Virus record (IMG/VR): IMGVR_UViG_3300032770_000007
Span: 1-64,000 of that record
DNA length: 64,000 nucleotides
Direction: 5' to 3' (one strand)
Source: a virus
Made by a program: the position numbers and the translations under genes. Positions 52,997-61,765 of the stretch are shown here, in pieces (position 1 is the first letter of the stretch; each line of letters begins with the position of its first letter). A model generated the notes under the pieces. The model saw nothing but the letters and a program-made list of their open reading frames with translations. It had not been told where the DNA came from and did not search any database.

Positions 52997-53185
52997 TTAG
53001 ACAATCTCCGTCTCGCGCTCTTCTATGGTGATCGTATCACCCAACTCAAGTTCAATAGTTGACCAAAGTGCTGGCAGGCAATCATGACCAAAGCCTGCTG
53101 GTGACTTCCGTAATGAGATCCGATCTAACTCACAACCAAGGCTATTTCGTAAAACAGCCTCACGGATGGTCCTGAACTCACTCAT
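52997..53185 (-). CDS. Small hypothetical protein
   Basis: 62 residues (FRTIREAVLRNSLGCELDRI...LGDTITIEERETE). Coupled to genes on both sides. Unknown. Confidence 0.45.
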   Translation of the reverse strand: MSEFRTIREAVLRNSLGCELDRISLRKSPAGFGHDCLPALWSTIELELGDTITIEERETEIV

Positions 53186-53454
53186 CGTACTTCTCCTGGC
53201 GGACGAGGAGAGACCAACGCACGCCTATTTCGACACCAGTCGCAACCACCATCACTTTCTGGGTCAGAAGTGTCATCAGAGGTGCAATCCGGACACAGAG
53301 CTTCTTGCAGTGCCGCGCGCAGCTGGTCGCGCTCCTCCCAAAGCTTCTCGATGGCTTCGCGTGCCTCGGTGCTCAATTCATCTGGCGTGTCATCCTCATT
53401 GAAGACTTCGGCCAGTCGGTTACACAACCCATGTAAATCACGTTTAGTGTTCAT
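53182..53454 (-). CDS. Small protein with helical N-terminus and Cys cluster, GC-rich
   Basis: 90 residues; EAIEKLWEERDQLRAALQEA then CPDCTSDDTSDPESDGGCDWCRN. The Cys pairs could bind zinc. The sequence is more GC-rich than its neighbours. Own promoter cassette directly upstream. Confidence 0.5.
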   Translation of the reverse strand: MNTKRDLHGLCNRLAEVFNEDDTPDELSTEAREAIEKLWEERDQLRAALQEALCPDCTSDDTSDPESDGGCDWCRNRRALVSPRPPGEVR

Positions 53455-53478
53455 GGTTATCTCCTACTTGAGGTAATC

Positions 53479-53507
53479 ATTATACTCTTACAGAGACAGG
53501 AAGTAAA
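53479..53507 (-). promoter_or_regulatory. Sigma70-type promoter, repeated cassette copy 4
   Basis: TTTACT-N17-TATAAT within TATAGTGCTTTACTTCC and followed by TAGGAGA before the ATG. Nearly identical to copy 3. Confidence 0.8.
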
Positions 53508-53531
53508 GCACTATAACTTGTGTAATATCAA

Positions 53532-53810
53532 TCAGTTGTGATCTACTTGAATTTCGAGTTCAGTCTTTCTTCTTGGACTGGTATGAATGATAACGTCCTT
53601 GACTCTATCTACCCTGAATGATCTCCAGTCTTCCTTATCCAAATCCCACACACTTATTTTTTCTCTGTTGGTACTGACAATGTCTTCAAACATTTCATAG
53701 AGAGTACAATTCATTACTCTTTCCTCACCATTCATTTTGGTAAAGGTCACGGTAACTTCGGGATAGGCATGAAGAATATTCATCAAACTATCATAATCAA
53801 ACTCACTCAT
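53532..53810 (-). CDS. Small hypothetical protein
   Basis: 92 residues, alpha/beta (AYPEVTVTFTKMNGEERVMN, RVKDVIIHTSP). No family recognised. Overlaps the next gene. Confidence 0.5.
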   Translation of the reverse strand: MSEFDYDSLMNILHAYPEVTVTFTKMNGEERVMNCTLYEMFEDIVSTNREKISVWDLDKEDWRSFRVDRVKDVIIHTSPRRKTELEIQVDHN

Positions 53811-53980
53811 ACCTCTTCAACCTCATCCCAAGATTTGAAAGCACAAGAAAGACGAAAGTCCTCTATATCATCCTTCTCTGGTTGCTCATAAAACTCTAAA
53901 ACTCCGGCATCATTTACTTCCATGTGATTAGCCTTGAGTCTCTTCTTTGTTTTCTTGATAGTAACTTCATATGTTTTCAT
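53807..53980 (-). CDS. Small hypothetical protein
   Basis: 57 residues (KTYEVTIKKTKKRLKANHME then VNDAGVLEFYEQP). Beta-rich N-terminus. ATGA overlap with the following gene. Confidence 0.55.
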   Translation of the reverse strand: MKTYEVTIKKTKKRLKANHMEVNDAGVLEFYEQPEKDDIEDFRLSCAFKSWDEVEEV

Positions 53981-54237
53981 AATGATTCACTCACAATATT
54001 GTTTGCTTTGACTGCACTAAAAATCAAACAACCTGCATTATAACGCATTTCTCGATGCTTTCTATCTGAAATCAACTTATCTTTCTTCTCTTTTAGAAGT
54101 TTGAAATACTCTAATGCTTTATGTGGAAATCTTTCAGCAGTCATGTAATAGATTTCAATATCCTGACACACCAAAGCAGCCACCTGCCTATATTGATCTG
54201 GATCATTATCCTGAATATCATCACTCATGATTTTCAC
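53977..54237 (-). CDS. Small helical protein
   Basis: 86 residues, helical (RQVAALVCQDIEIYYMTAER). No family recognised. Confidence 0.5.
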   Translation of the reverse strand: MKIMSDDIQDNDPDQYRQVAALVCQDIEIYYMTAERFPHKALEYFKLLKEKKDKLISDRKHREMRYNAGCLIFSAVKANNIVSESL

Positions 54238-54469
54238 TAATCCCCTTCAGACCAAATTTAATGATTTCAATAAGTCCCTGACGATTCAACACAACTGGTC
54301 TAGAAGTATCTGTCAGCTGATCTCTGAAGATAAAGGTCAAACCACCACCGGTGTTCAAGTTGATATCTACCAACTCTTCCTTTGGATTATCAAAATACAA
54401 ATTCAAAGCATCCTTGGCTCTTTCATGACCAATGGAACACTGATATACAACTTTCTTTTCTTTAGCCAT
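54221..54469 (-). CDS. Small alpha/beta protein
   Basis: 82 residues (KVVYQCSIGHERAKDALNLY, GGLTFIFRDQLTDTSR). Starts inside the epimerase gene end. Unknown. Confidence 0.5.
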   Translation of the reverse strand: MAKEKKVVYQCSIGHERAKDALNLYFDNPKEELVDINLNTGGGLTFIFRDQLTDTSRPVVLNRQGLIEIIKFGLKGISENHE

Positions 54470-55424
54470 TCAATCTACTCCTAAAATAATGAACTGTCTT
54501 CTCTAAGCCTTCATCCAAAGAAACTTTTGGTGACCAGCCTAACTCATTGATTGCTGATATGTCTGGACGACGACGTTCTGGATCATCTTCAGGCAATGGC
54601 TGATATACTATATTACTGGTAGATTTTGTAATAGTCAATATTTTCTCTGCCAATTCATTCATGGTTATCTCTTGTGGATTACCCAGATTGACTGGCGTCT
54701 TGGTATTACTAATCATCAAAGTCAAAATAGCCTGTATCAAATCATCAATATAACACATAGAACGTGTTTGATTTCCAGAACCACAGATAGTCAATGACTC
54801 TCCTCTAAGTGCCTGTACTATTAGATTACTTACTACCCGACCATCATTTATGGCCATGTTGGGTCCATAGGTATTGAAAATCCTACCTATGCGAATATCA
54901 ACCATGTCCTTGAAAATATAGCAAAGAGTTTCTCCTACTCGTTTACCTTCATCATAACAGGCTCTAGGACCATAGGGATTGACATTGCCCCAATAAGATT
55001 CAGGTTGTGGATGCACACTCGGATTGCCATATACTTCAGAAGTAGATGCCTGAAAATATCTTGCTCTGGTTATAGAGGCTATTTCCAAAGCATTAGTTGT
55101 GCCCTGAGTACAGGTCAATACCGTGCCATAAGGATCACTCTGGTAATGTACCGGAGAGGCTGGACAGGCAAGATTGAACACTACATTGATATGATCTTCT
55201 TTATACTGGCCATATTTCTCAAGAAAATATTGATCTGTAATGTCTATTTTATGAAACTTCAATCTTTCATTATAATGCTGGTCCCAAATATCTTCAATAT
55301 TTGATAGACTGCCTGTCTGGAGATTATCAACTATTTCTATCTCATTATACTGAGAACTATTAATCAAATATTTACTTAGATTAGAACCAATGAAACCACA
55401 TCCACCCAAAATCAAATAACGCAT
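54462..55424 (-). CDS. Nucleotide-sugar epimerase/dehydratase (UXS-like)
   Basis: 320 residues. NAD-binding GGCGFIGSNLSKYL, substrate loop STSEVYGNPSVHPQPESYWG and catalytic Y-x3-K (ACYDEGKR), then RIFNTYGPNMAINDGRVVSN and WSPKVSLDEGL. The pattern is that of UDP-glucuronate decarboxylase/dTDP-glucose dehydratase. It could modify the host surface or a phage glycan. Confidence 0.8.
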   Translation of the reverse strand: MRYLILGGCGFIGSNLSKYLINSSQYNEIEIVDNLQTGSLSNIEDIWDQHYNERLKFHKIDITDQYFLEKYGQYKEDHINVVFNLACPASPVHYQSDPYGTVLTCTQGTTNALEIASITRARYFQASTSEVYGNPSVHPQPESYWGNVNPYGPRACYDEGKRVGETLCYIFKDMVDIRIGRIFNTYGPNMAINDGRVVSNLIVQALRGESLTICGSGNQTRSMCYIDDLIQAILTLMISNTKTPVNLGNPQEITMNELAEKILTITKSTSNIVYQPLPEDDPERRRPDISAINELGWSPKVSLDEGLEKTVHYFRSRLNG

Positions 55425-55433
55425 TATATAACC

Positions 55434-55868
55434 TCAAGTATATTGAAACTCAAATGCTCCCTTATCAAACTTTAGCTGATCATCAATAAGAGTAACCTTC
55501 AAACTCTTCAACATGTCTAGAATGATTTGAAATCCTGAAAGAGATTTCTTAATAACAATGCCTTGACTACCAGAAGAAATTTGATTTTTCACAAAGGTCA
55601 AAGGATCACCAAGGTAAGTCTGAAAATAAACAATGTTCCAAACTTCCTTTTCATTCTCTAACTCACTCTCAAACAATACAACCAACCAGCGATCCATGTC
55701 CAGTTCTTCATTGTGTTCATATTTATGGCCATCCCCGAGATGGATAAAATGATACTTATAGACATTCGTCTCAGGCTTGATATCCTTTTTGAAATAGATA
55801 CCATCAACTGTCTTGCCATTGAAAATGTCTGAAACTTTCACAGAAGTTGCAAATTTAATAGTATCCAT
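55434..55868 (-). CDS. Hypothetical protein
   Basis: 144 residues, beta-rich (VYKYHFIHLGDGHKYEHNEE, WLVVLFESELENEKEVWNIV). No family recognised. Confidence 0.5.
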   Translation of the reverse strand: MDTIKFATSVKVSDIFNGKTVDGIYFKKDIKPETNVYKYHFIHLGDGHKYEHNEELDMDRWLVVLFESELENEKEVWNIVYFQTYLGDPLTFVKNQISSGSQGIVIKKSLSGFQIILDMLKSLKVTLIDDQLKFDKGAFEFQYT

Positions 55869-55939
55869 AGATCCGTGATACCTCTTTCTGCTCTTTGGTA
55901 TTTATGGTCACTGTCATTATAGTTTGCGGATGGAATGGT

Positions 55940-55990
55940 CTGTCTAAGACTGCCCCTCGGTTGTAAATCCGATTATACAGTCTTAGACAG
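55940..55990. ncRNA. Perfect 13-bp inverted repeat hairpin
   Basis: CTGTCTAAGACTG and CAGTCTTAGACAG flank a 25-base loop that itself can form TCGG/CCGA. In a gene-free interval; no U-run follows on either strand. Confidence 0.6.
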
Positions 55991-56021
55991 TATTGCAGTA
56001 TTTGCGGCCGGTGCCATAGAT

Positions 56022-56195
56022 CTGCTATTTGGTTCAGGACAACCTGAGAAATTCATCTCAGGATATTCACTCATTTGCTTCTTGTGGGCATTCAATGAGT
56101 AAATAACTTTCTCACTCGGTTCAGGTTTTATTGTCCTGTCTGCCCCACTTGTAGTGTCCGTGAGGGCTCACTAATGACTACCAACCAAATAGCAG
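56022..56195. ncRNA. Large multi-branched structured RNA
   Basis: A perfect 13-bp outer stem (CTGCTATTTGGTT/AACCAAATAGCAG) encloses CAGGACAA/TTGTCCTG (8 bp), hairpins CCTGAGA/TCTCAGG and ACTCATT/AATGAGT (7 bp each), and a side arm GTAGT/ACTAC with GTGAG/CTCAC. Six or more nested helices in 174 bases without a coding frame. Strand not determined. Confidence 0.7.
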
Positions 56196-56225
56196 TCTTA
56201 GTCTCTGGTTTTTGCAGAGGATCTC

Positions 56226-56405
56226 TTATTCCATGAATATTTCAATGCCAGTAGGCATGTTTTGTAATATTATGTATTCTTGTATGTCGTGTAATAGTTG
56301 TGTGTATAAGTATTCGCATTTGTCACAACATTCCCAGGGAGGGCAATGGCATTCCATGGCTCTCTCGCCAACGGATATGCTCTCTATGAGATTATTGTTT
56401 GTCAT
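56226..56405 (-). CDS. Small Cys-rich protein
   Basis: 59 residues from an ATG overlapping the RuvC-like TGA (ATGA). MECHCPPWECCDKCEYLY carries five Cys and a His, likely zinc. Unknown role. Confidence 0.6.
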   Translation of the reverse strand: MTNNNLIESISVGERAMECHCPPWECCDKCEYLYTQLLHDIQEYIILQNMPTGIEIFME

Positions 56406-56971
56406 ATATGGGATTGTGTATATTGTCCGTATTTTGCTATGAAATAACTGTCTATAATGTCTGAAATAGGACTAGATATTTTGGTTCTCTTAGGGTAGAA
56501 TATTTTATTAATATCTGGATTGTTTTGTTTAAGAAATGCATCATACATCATTTGTTTGTCTGCATTGCCTTTGTCAGTTGCAAACTTTTTGATTACAGTA
56601 GGAGGGATGGTATTCAATAGCCAGCCTTTTTGATGTACCTTATGTTTGAATAGACCAGTGGCCTCTGCGATATTGAAGACTCTACCCTTGGAACCTAAAG
56701 AGTAATCTTCTAGATAGATAGTTGGTTTGGTATTTGGTTCATAATGATAAGAATAATCTGTAATGAATTGTATCAAAGTATTACTAATATTATCATAGCG
56801 TTCTTCTGCAGATTTGTATAAGAGATGCCTTGAAGGTCTTATCCAGGTATCTGACATAAAATCAAATGGAGTTGATGAATCAGCAATAAATTTGAAATGA
56901 GATAGTTTGAAAGTGTCTCTTAGTACACAAATACAAGGACAGGTGATGCTGAAATCAACTCCAATTATCAT
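56402..56971 (-). CDS. RuvC-like Holliday junction resolvase
   Basis: 189 residues from MIIGVDFSITCPCICV. GVDFS (first Asp), IYLEDYSLG (Glu), and ISSPISDIIDSYFIAKYG (C-terminal Asp residues) fit the RNase H-like RuvC fold. Also NIAEATGLFKHKVHQKGWLL. Probably resolves recombination branches. Start at the ATG within the zinc-ribbon gene end. Confidence 0.65.
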   Translation of the reverse strand: MIIGVDFSITCPCICVLRDTFKLSHFKFIADSSTPFDFMSDTWIRPSRHLLYKSAEERYDNISNTLIQFITDYSYHYEPNTKPTIYLEDYSLGSKGRVFNIAEATGLFKHKVHQKGWLLNTIPPTVIKKFATDKGNADKQMMYDAFLKQNNPDINKIFYPKRTKISSPISDIIDSYFIAKYGQYTQSHI

Positions 56972-57146
56972 TAGTTTCACTTGCCTCATCGTCATCACTT
57001 TCTAATAGATCGCCATCATCCTCATCAATAACTTCTCCACAGAAAGGGCAATAGGATGGGGTCATTTTAGTGTTTTCCTCTGAGAACTTGATTGTGAAAT
57101 CTACATCACAAGGAAAACAAAATAATATCACAGATTTCTTACTCAT
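56955..57146 (-). CDS. Small zinc-ribbon acidic protein
   Basis: 63 residues from MSKKSVILFCFPCDVDFTIK; FCFPC and YCPFCGE give two CxxC pairs; the tail is strongly acidic (EDDGDLLESDDDEASE). May mimic nucleic acid or bind polymerase. Confidence 0.55.
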   Translation of the reverse strand: MSKKSVILFCFPCDVDFTIKFSEENTKMTPSYCPFCGEVIDEDDGDLLESDDDEASETNDNWS

Positions 57147-57309
57147 AACTCTTTTTGCCTCTACGTCCAGTTCGTTTAAATGTCCAACCACTTGGTGGTT
57201 TACGATGAAGGTTTTGCCAAGTTGCGGCACAACTTTTATTACAAAATATATTGATACGATTATGTGCGGTATTTGGCTTAATCTCTTCTTTACCACATTG
57301 TTTACATAT
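57139..57309 (-). CDS. Small zinc-finger protein, possible AUA start
   Basis: Open frame between a TGA at 57318 and TAA at 57139 encoding CKQCGKEEIKPNTAHNRINI, then FCNKSCAATWQNL and a basic tail, clearly a zinc-finger protein. No ATG, GTG or TTG occurs; the frame begins ATA ATA TGT beside the end of the nrdJ gene. AUA initiation is the simplest reading but unproven. Confidence 0.45.
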   Translation of the reverse strand: MCKQCGKEEIKPNTAHNRINIFCNKSCAATWQNLHRKPPSGWTFKRTGRRGKKSYE

Positions 57310-59183
57310 TATATCTCACATACCCCAGAAACGCATGCAAGAGTATGACTATTTTTAGTTGTATCAGTTTCCTCTTTGAAGTTGGTCCAATCAATATCAA
57401 CATTCATTTCTTTTACAAAACTTTCATATTCTTCTTTTGTAATCTCTGTATAAGGTGCTTGACGATAAGAGCCATTATCTCTGGGCAAGAAACTAACACC
57501 AGATAGTATCTGAATGTTCTTATAGCACCAGGTTCCCACCTCTAACCATTCATCCTCACCGACGTATATAGTGATACTTGGTTTGTGTTCACACCAATGT
57601 TCTTGATAAACCTTCCAGAGTTCTAGTTGTTGAATGGCAGAACGATCATTTCTTGTGATTGCTCCATTAGGCGCCTTGATTGGAAATGAGAACACCCAAT
57701 TGGTTTTTTGATAGAAATCTTCTTCAGCCTTGAAGCCAGATTTGATCATGTAATCAGCCAAAGGATCCTTCTTATCCATCCTCACTCTGCGTATATAGTA
57801 AGCTGAGTATCTAGGATGGATCCCAGAGGCACTATCTACCAATTGTGATACTGTTCCTGATGGTTTGATGCAGGTAATGGCTGCTGATGGATTGATACCC
57901 ATGTAACCAGCAAATTCTTTATTGGTTGATACTGCTACTTCTCGCATTTCATCTAATATATTTGGATTTACTCCAGAATTCAATAGAGAGTTATCCATGA
58001 TCCCTGTAAGACTAACACCAAGCAATCTTTCTTCTTCAGTATTTGTTTTCCATTTCTTATTGAGATAACGAAAATCTGAAAGAGTTGATTGAAGGGTTCC
58101 TAATATAGAAGCCAATCTAATTTTTTTCTTAATATCATTCAAAGTATCTTCTGCTCTAATGACTACTTCTGAAAGATTACAGAACTGATAAGGACGTAGA
58201 ATGATTTCAGAACAAGGATTGGTACCATATTCTATTTCAACATCACGTCTACCATATTTTGCGGCTTGTTGCTGAGAAGCCTTTCTACTAAAGATCCCTC
58301 TTTCACCAGAATGACTTTCAAACAGACTGAGCCATTCTTTCATAAAGATACCTATTTCGGGTTTCTGTTCATAGACGGCCGAATTATTTGAAAGAGCTCT
58401 GTGAGCATTCTTATTCCACCATTCACCAAACTTAGCCAATCTCATATGATCATCATTCAGATCACTAAGAGATATGAGAGCAGAACGTCTGACTCCTCCA
58501 CTGACAACCACATCAGCAACTTTACAAACCAAATCATGGCATTCTATTGTTGTTAGTTTTCTACCTTTGGCTCTGGCAAATAGATCAATGGTATAATTGA
58601 GTAGATCAACTAGTGGTTCTGGACCTGATGATCTACCACCAAAAGTTTTCAATCTTGCACCAGCTGGTCTAAGTTTTGATACATCCCACTTAGGAACCTT
58701 ACCAGAATACAATAAAGAAAGAAACTCTCTATAACCTGATGCCCAACCAATACGACTATCCTTAAAAATAATAGTGGTATCAGTAGGATGAAACTCATCA
58801 GGAACTTCTGGAAGTTTATTTGTGTATCGACTTTCAATAGAAAATCCTACACCAGTCCCGCACATTAAGATATACATTATTTCATCAAATGCTTTTACAT
58901 TGTCTATTGTTACATAAGAACAATTATATCCAGCGCATTGATCTATATCAAGAGCATCACCAGCAGTCATTAGTGCTCTCATTGAAGGCATGACTTCAAG
59001 ATTCAAAATGGCCGCATGAAGTTCATCCCAAGGGATCTTCCTTGATCCGGCGGAAATTCTATTCTTGAAGTATTTGATATATCTCGTTATTGTTTCTTCC
59101 CAAGTTTCTCTTCTTCCCAAGTCATCATAAAATCGTGCATATTTGGATACATGTATCCAACTTTGATAGGAGGTTGGTAGCAT
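57309..59183 (-). CDS. nrdJ: Ribonucleotide reductase, class II (B12-dependent), monomeric type
   Basis: 624 residues. DIDQCAGYNCSYV with the first redox Cys, GTGVGFSIE, GGRSSGPEPL, GVRRSALISL, EYGTNPCSEIILRPYQFCNL with the NPCSE thiyl-radical Cys and Glu, and C-terminal ACVSGVCEI with the shuttle Cys pair. This is the adenosylcobalamin-dependent RTPR type also seen in cyanophages. It makes deoxynucleotides and needs host cobalamin. Stop overlaps a small zinc-finger gene. Confidence 0.88.
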   Translation of the reverse strand: MLPTSYQSWIHVSKYARFYDDLGRRETWEETITRYIKYFKNRISAGSRKIPWDELHAAILNLEVMPSMRALMTAGDALDIDQCAGYNCSYVTIDNVKAFDEIMYILMCGTGVGFSIESRYTNKLPEVPDEFHPTDTTIIFKDSRIGWASGYREFLSLLYSGKVPKWDVSKLRPAGARLKTFGGRSSGPEPLVDLLNYTIDLFARAKGRKLTTIECHDLVCKVADVVVSGGVRRSALISLSDLNDDHMRLAKFGEWWNKNAHRALSNNSAVYEQKPEIGIFMKEWLSLFESHSGERGIFSRKASQQQAAKYGRRDVEIEYGTNPCSEIILRPYQFCNLSEVVIRAEDTLNDIKKKIRLASILGTLQSTLSDFRYLNKKWKTNTEEERLLGVSLTGIMDNSLLNSGVNPNILDEMREVAVSTNKEFAGYMGINPSAAITCIKPSGTVSQLVDSASGIHPRYSAYYIRRVRMDKKDPLADYMIKSGFKAEEDFYQKTNWVFSFPIKAPNGAITRNDRSAIQQLELWKVYQEHWCEHKPSITIYVGEDEWLEVGTWCYKNIQILSGVSFLPRDNGSYRQAPYTEITKEEYESFVKEMNVDIDWTNFKEETDTTKNSHTLACVSGVCEI

Positions 59184-59184
59184 T

Positions 59185-59242
59185 ATTTGCCTTTTTATTT
59201 CGAAGGGTTTTTGTTATGTGATATACTTAGTAAAACTAAGTC
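59185..59242. other. Intergenic hairpin between thyX and nrdJ
   Basis: ACTTAG-TAAAA-CTAAGT forms a 6-bp stem with no clear T-run afterwards; a weak terminator or attenuator at best. Confidence 0.35.
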
Positions 59243-59923
59243 TTAGTTTTCAATAAAAGCTTTGACTGCTCTAGGCACAATAGGAGTTATCAAATCAATC
59301 ATAGCCTTAGCATAAACTCTTATTTCCATTTGAGCATGCTCATGTAGTCTTAGTTTCAAAAAATGAAATAAATTATGTAGATCAACTGTAGCAAACATTC
59401 TACTATAAGTTGATAATGGTAATACAGTCCTGGCTAGTTCTCTAGGACAATTGGATTCAATCAACCTCTTATAGACTTTGAAAGAATCTTTACAACTAAG
59501 TTCTATTGATTTACCTAGAATCTGAGAAAAAGGATGCTCTTCAGTAGTCCTCATTTGTTTATTTGAAGAACTTTGAGTTGTTATATTCTTGAGATCAGGA
59601 ACATAAAATCCTTCATCAAGTTCAGTATATCTGCCACTGATTTCATTATAGGACCAGGTGCGATGTCTATGCCACTGTCTGAATACAAATATGGGTGCCT
59701 TGACTTCAAAGGTAAATATTACACTTTCAAATGGGGAAGTATGTTTATTCTTCCAAAGATATTGTATTAGTTTTTCATCCTTCTTTTCATCACCTTCTCT
59801 CCAATCAGCATTGTAAGATACTCTTGCTGAACGAACAATACTCAAATCATCTCCCATGCTATCAACTAATCTAACAAAACCAGGCTCACCATCAACACAA
59901 GGCAACACATCAATCTTTTCCAT
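59243..59923 (-). CDS. thyX: Flavin-dependent thymidylate synthase
   Basis: 226 residues. RQWHRHRTWSYNEISGRYTE contains the ThyX motif RHRxxSxNExSxR, and ELARTVLPLSTYSRMFATVD the substrate loop. Converts dUMP to dTMP with FADH2. Pairs with nrdJ for DNA precursor supply. Confidence 0.92.
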   Translation of the reverse strand: MEKIDVLPCVDGEPGFVRLVDSMGDDLSIVRSARVSYNADWREGDEKKDEKLIQYLWKNKHTSPFESVIFTFEVKAPIFVFRQWHRHRTWSYNEISGRYTELDEGFYVPDLKNITTQSSSNKQMRTTEEHPFSQILGKSIELSCKDSFKVYKRLIESNCPRELARTVLPLSTYSRMFATVDLHNLFHFLKLRLHEHAQMEIRVYAKAMIDLITPIVPRAVKAFIEN

Positions 59924-60671
59924 TCATTTTACTCCAAAATATAAGTTCCCATCTACCATCCAGGTGTTCAACTAATGCTGAACAAGATTCAACCCAATCA
60001 CCTGTATTCATATAGGTGAAAGTATCTTCTATGATAATGGGTTTGTGGATATGACCACAAATCACTCCATTGTAATCTCTCTTTTCAGCATAATGGCGCA
60101 GGTGTTCTTCAAATTTATTAATGAATTGAACTGCCTCTTTAACCTTATGCTTTAAAAACAGACTCAATGACCAATAATCTTTTCCTAATAAATTTCTAAA
60201 CCAATTGAACTTGTCATTGATTATAAGTAATATTTCATATGCCCAATCTCCAAGGTGACTCAACCAACCCAACTTCATGAAATGATCAAACAAATCACCA
60301 TGGATAACCAAATACTTTTTACCATTTATTCCTGTATATACAAACTGATTATCAATATGTACATTACCAAAGTTCAAAGAATGTTTGATGAAAGGTCTAA
60401 CAAATTCATCATGGTTTCCAATAGCCCAATAGACTTTGGTTCCTTCTTTGGCTTTTTTCAAAATATGATGTATTACATTTACATGCGTCTGAGGAAAATA
60501 CCAACGACGATGAAGAGCCCATCCATCAATGATATCTCCAATCAGATACAAATTTTCACAATCATGAAAGCTTAAAAAATTATCTAGTAAGGTACTCTTA
60601 CAACCTCTGGTTCCTAAATGGGTATCACTAATAAAGATAGATTTATATTTGATCTTAGCTGGTACCTTCAT
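59910..60671 (-). CDS. LpxH-like metallophosphoesterase
   Basis: 253 residues. FISDTHLGTRGCKST, LIGDIIDGWAL, WAIGNHDEFVR, HGDLFDHFM and VICGHIHKP form the calcineurin-like site; the DxWxxRR-type LHRRWYFP and overall length match UDP-2,3-diacylglucosamine hydrolase (LpxH/LpxH2). It may alter lipid A precursor flow, which fits the PagL-like gene elsewhere. Confidence 0.7.
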   Translation of the reverse strand: MKVPAKIKYKSIFISDTHLGTRGCKSTLLDNFLSFHDCENLYLIGDIIDGWALHRRWYFPQTHVNVIHHILKKAKEGTKVYWAIGNHDEFVRPFIKHSLNFGNVHIDNQFVYTGINGKKYLVIHGDLFDHFMKLGWLSHLGDWAYEILLIINDKFNWFRNLLGKDYWSLSLFLKHKVKEAVQFINKFEEHLRHYAEKRDYNGVICGHIHKPIIIEDTFTYMNTGDWVESCSALVEHLDGRWELIFWSKMNGKD

Positions 60672-60700
60672 TGCATACTCGTTTTGTCCTTGTCATCTAT

Positions 60701-61765
60701 TTACCACCTTTTCCAGCAATCAAAATAGATTTGAGCCATAGTTCCTTGATAAGTATGCGTTTTCATAATAGAATGTATTTCTGGAATAGAAATACCATTA
60801 ATAACCATCTCATTAATATCTTTACCATTAATGTCATCTGGCCAAATAACTACAAAATGACCAGCCGCAATGCTATCTTGAATGTGTCTAACGATTTCCT
60901 TATTCCTGGGTTCATTATCATAAACCAGAATCAAATCACCACAATCAGGATAAGCCTGTTTAAAATCTCTTGCTAACAGATCCAGACTGGCATCACCAGA
61001 AGCAATAGCATTATCTAAAAACATGCTATCTATTTCACCTTCAGTAATATAGATTGGTCCTGGGTGAATATCTTTCAAACCGAACAACTTGCGACTATTC
61101 TCTTCACCAGCAATCCTGGTCTTTATATAGCGCAACTTATTTCCGGCTGCCAGACCTCTACCACAAACATGGGTAATATTACCATTCAAATCAGTTAGGA
61201 ACCAAACTAATCTAGGATCCTTTTCTACTAACTCTTTCTTATGCTGGGGATAAAAGTTATCCATGTATTTCTTGAAGTCATTGGTATAATATAAATCTGG
61301 CCAATGTTCTTTTGGTATCTTACGATTTACCACATACCAACGCGCATAATGTTCTTCTGGTAATTTATCAATAGGTTGAATAGAGTTATCATCGAGTTCT
61401 ATTAGTCGTTGTCTAAGTTTGTCAGGCGTAATATCTTTTTTGATAATAGTATTTTCTGTCTTTTTTGGGTTCCAATCATTTCTTTTTTTTCTATTGACAA
61501 ACTTCTCTAAGACATATTCTCTATGATAAACTGGATCTATATTCTTTAACAAAAAACTGAAAGTGGCTGAAGTACCACAATTGTGGCAATGATATCTAAG
61601 ATTATTATCAGCCTCATAGACATAGCCTCTTGCCTTCAGATTATTAATCTGACTATCCCCACAGATAGGACAAGAAAAGTTGAATAGATTAGTGCGCTTC
61701 TCTTTGAAGTTGCGCAATCTATTAGAAATAAGTAAAAGATATTTTCTATCTATCCAAAGACCCAT
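60701..61765 (-). CDS. 61: DNA primase, T4 gp61-like
   Basis: 354 residues (T4 gp61: 342). N-terminal zinc site FSCPICGDSQ and YHCHNCGTSA, then the TOPRIM core GPIYITEGEIDSMFLDNAIA followed by DLILVYDNEPRNKE. It makes primers for lagging-strand synthesis with the gp41 helicase. It overlaps a homing gene at its start. Confidence 0.8.
   Translation of the reverse strand: MGLWIDRKYLLLISNRLRNFKEKRTNLFNFSCPICGDSQINNLKARGYVYEADNNLRYHCHNCGTSATFSFLLKNIDPVYHREYVLEKFVNRKKRNDWNPKKTENTIIKKDITPDKLRQRLIELDDNSIQPIDKLPEEHYARWYVVNRKIPKEHWPDLYYTNDFKKYMDNFYPQHKKELVEKDPRLVWFLTDLNGNITHVCGRGLAAGNKLRYIKTRIAGEENSRKLFGLKDIHPGPIYITEGEIDSMFLDNAIASGDASLDLLARDFKQAYPDCGDLILVYDNEPRNKEIVRHIQDSIAAGHFVVIWPDDINGKDINEMVINGISIPEIHSIMKTHTYQGTMAQIYFDCWKRW

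Noticed and set aside
56212-56442. Plus-strand frame of 76 codons
   Set aside because: The opposite strand has a coupled Cys-rich gene with an ATGA overlap, which is better supported.
59185-59242. Strong terminator between thyX and nrdJ
   Set aside because: Only a 6-bp AT-rich stem with no T-run after it.
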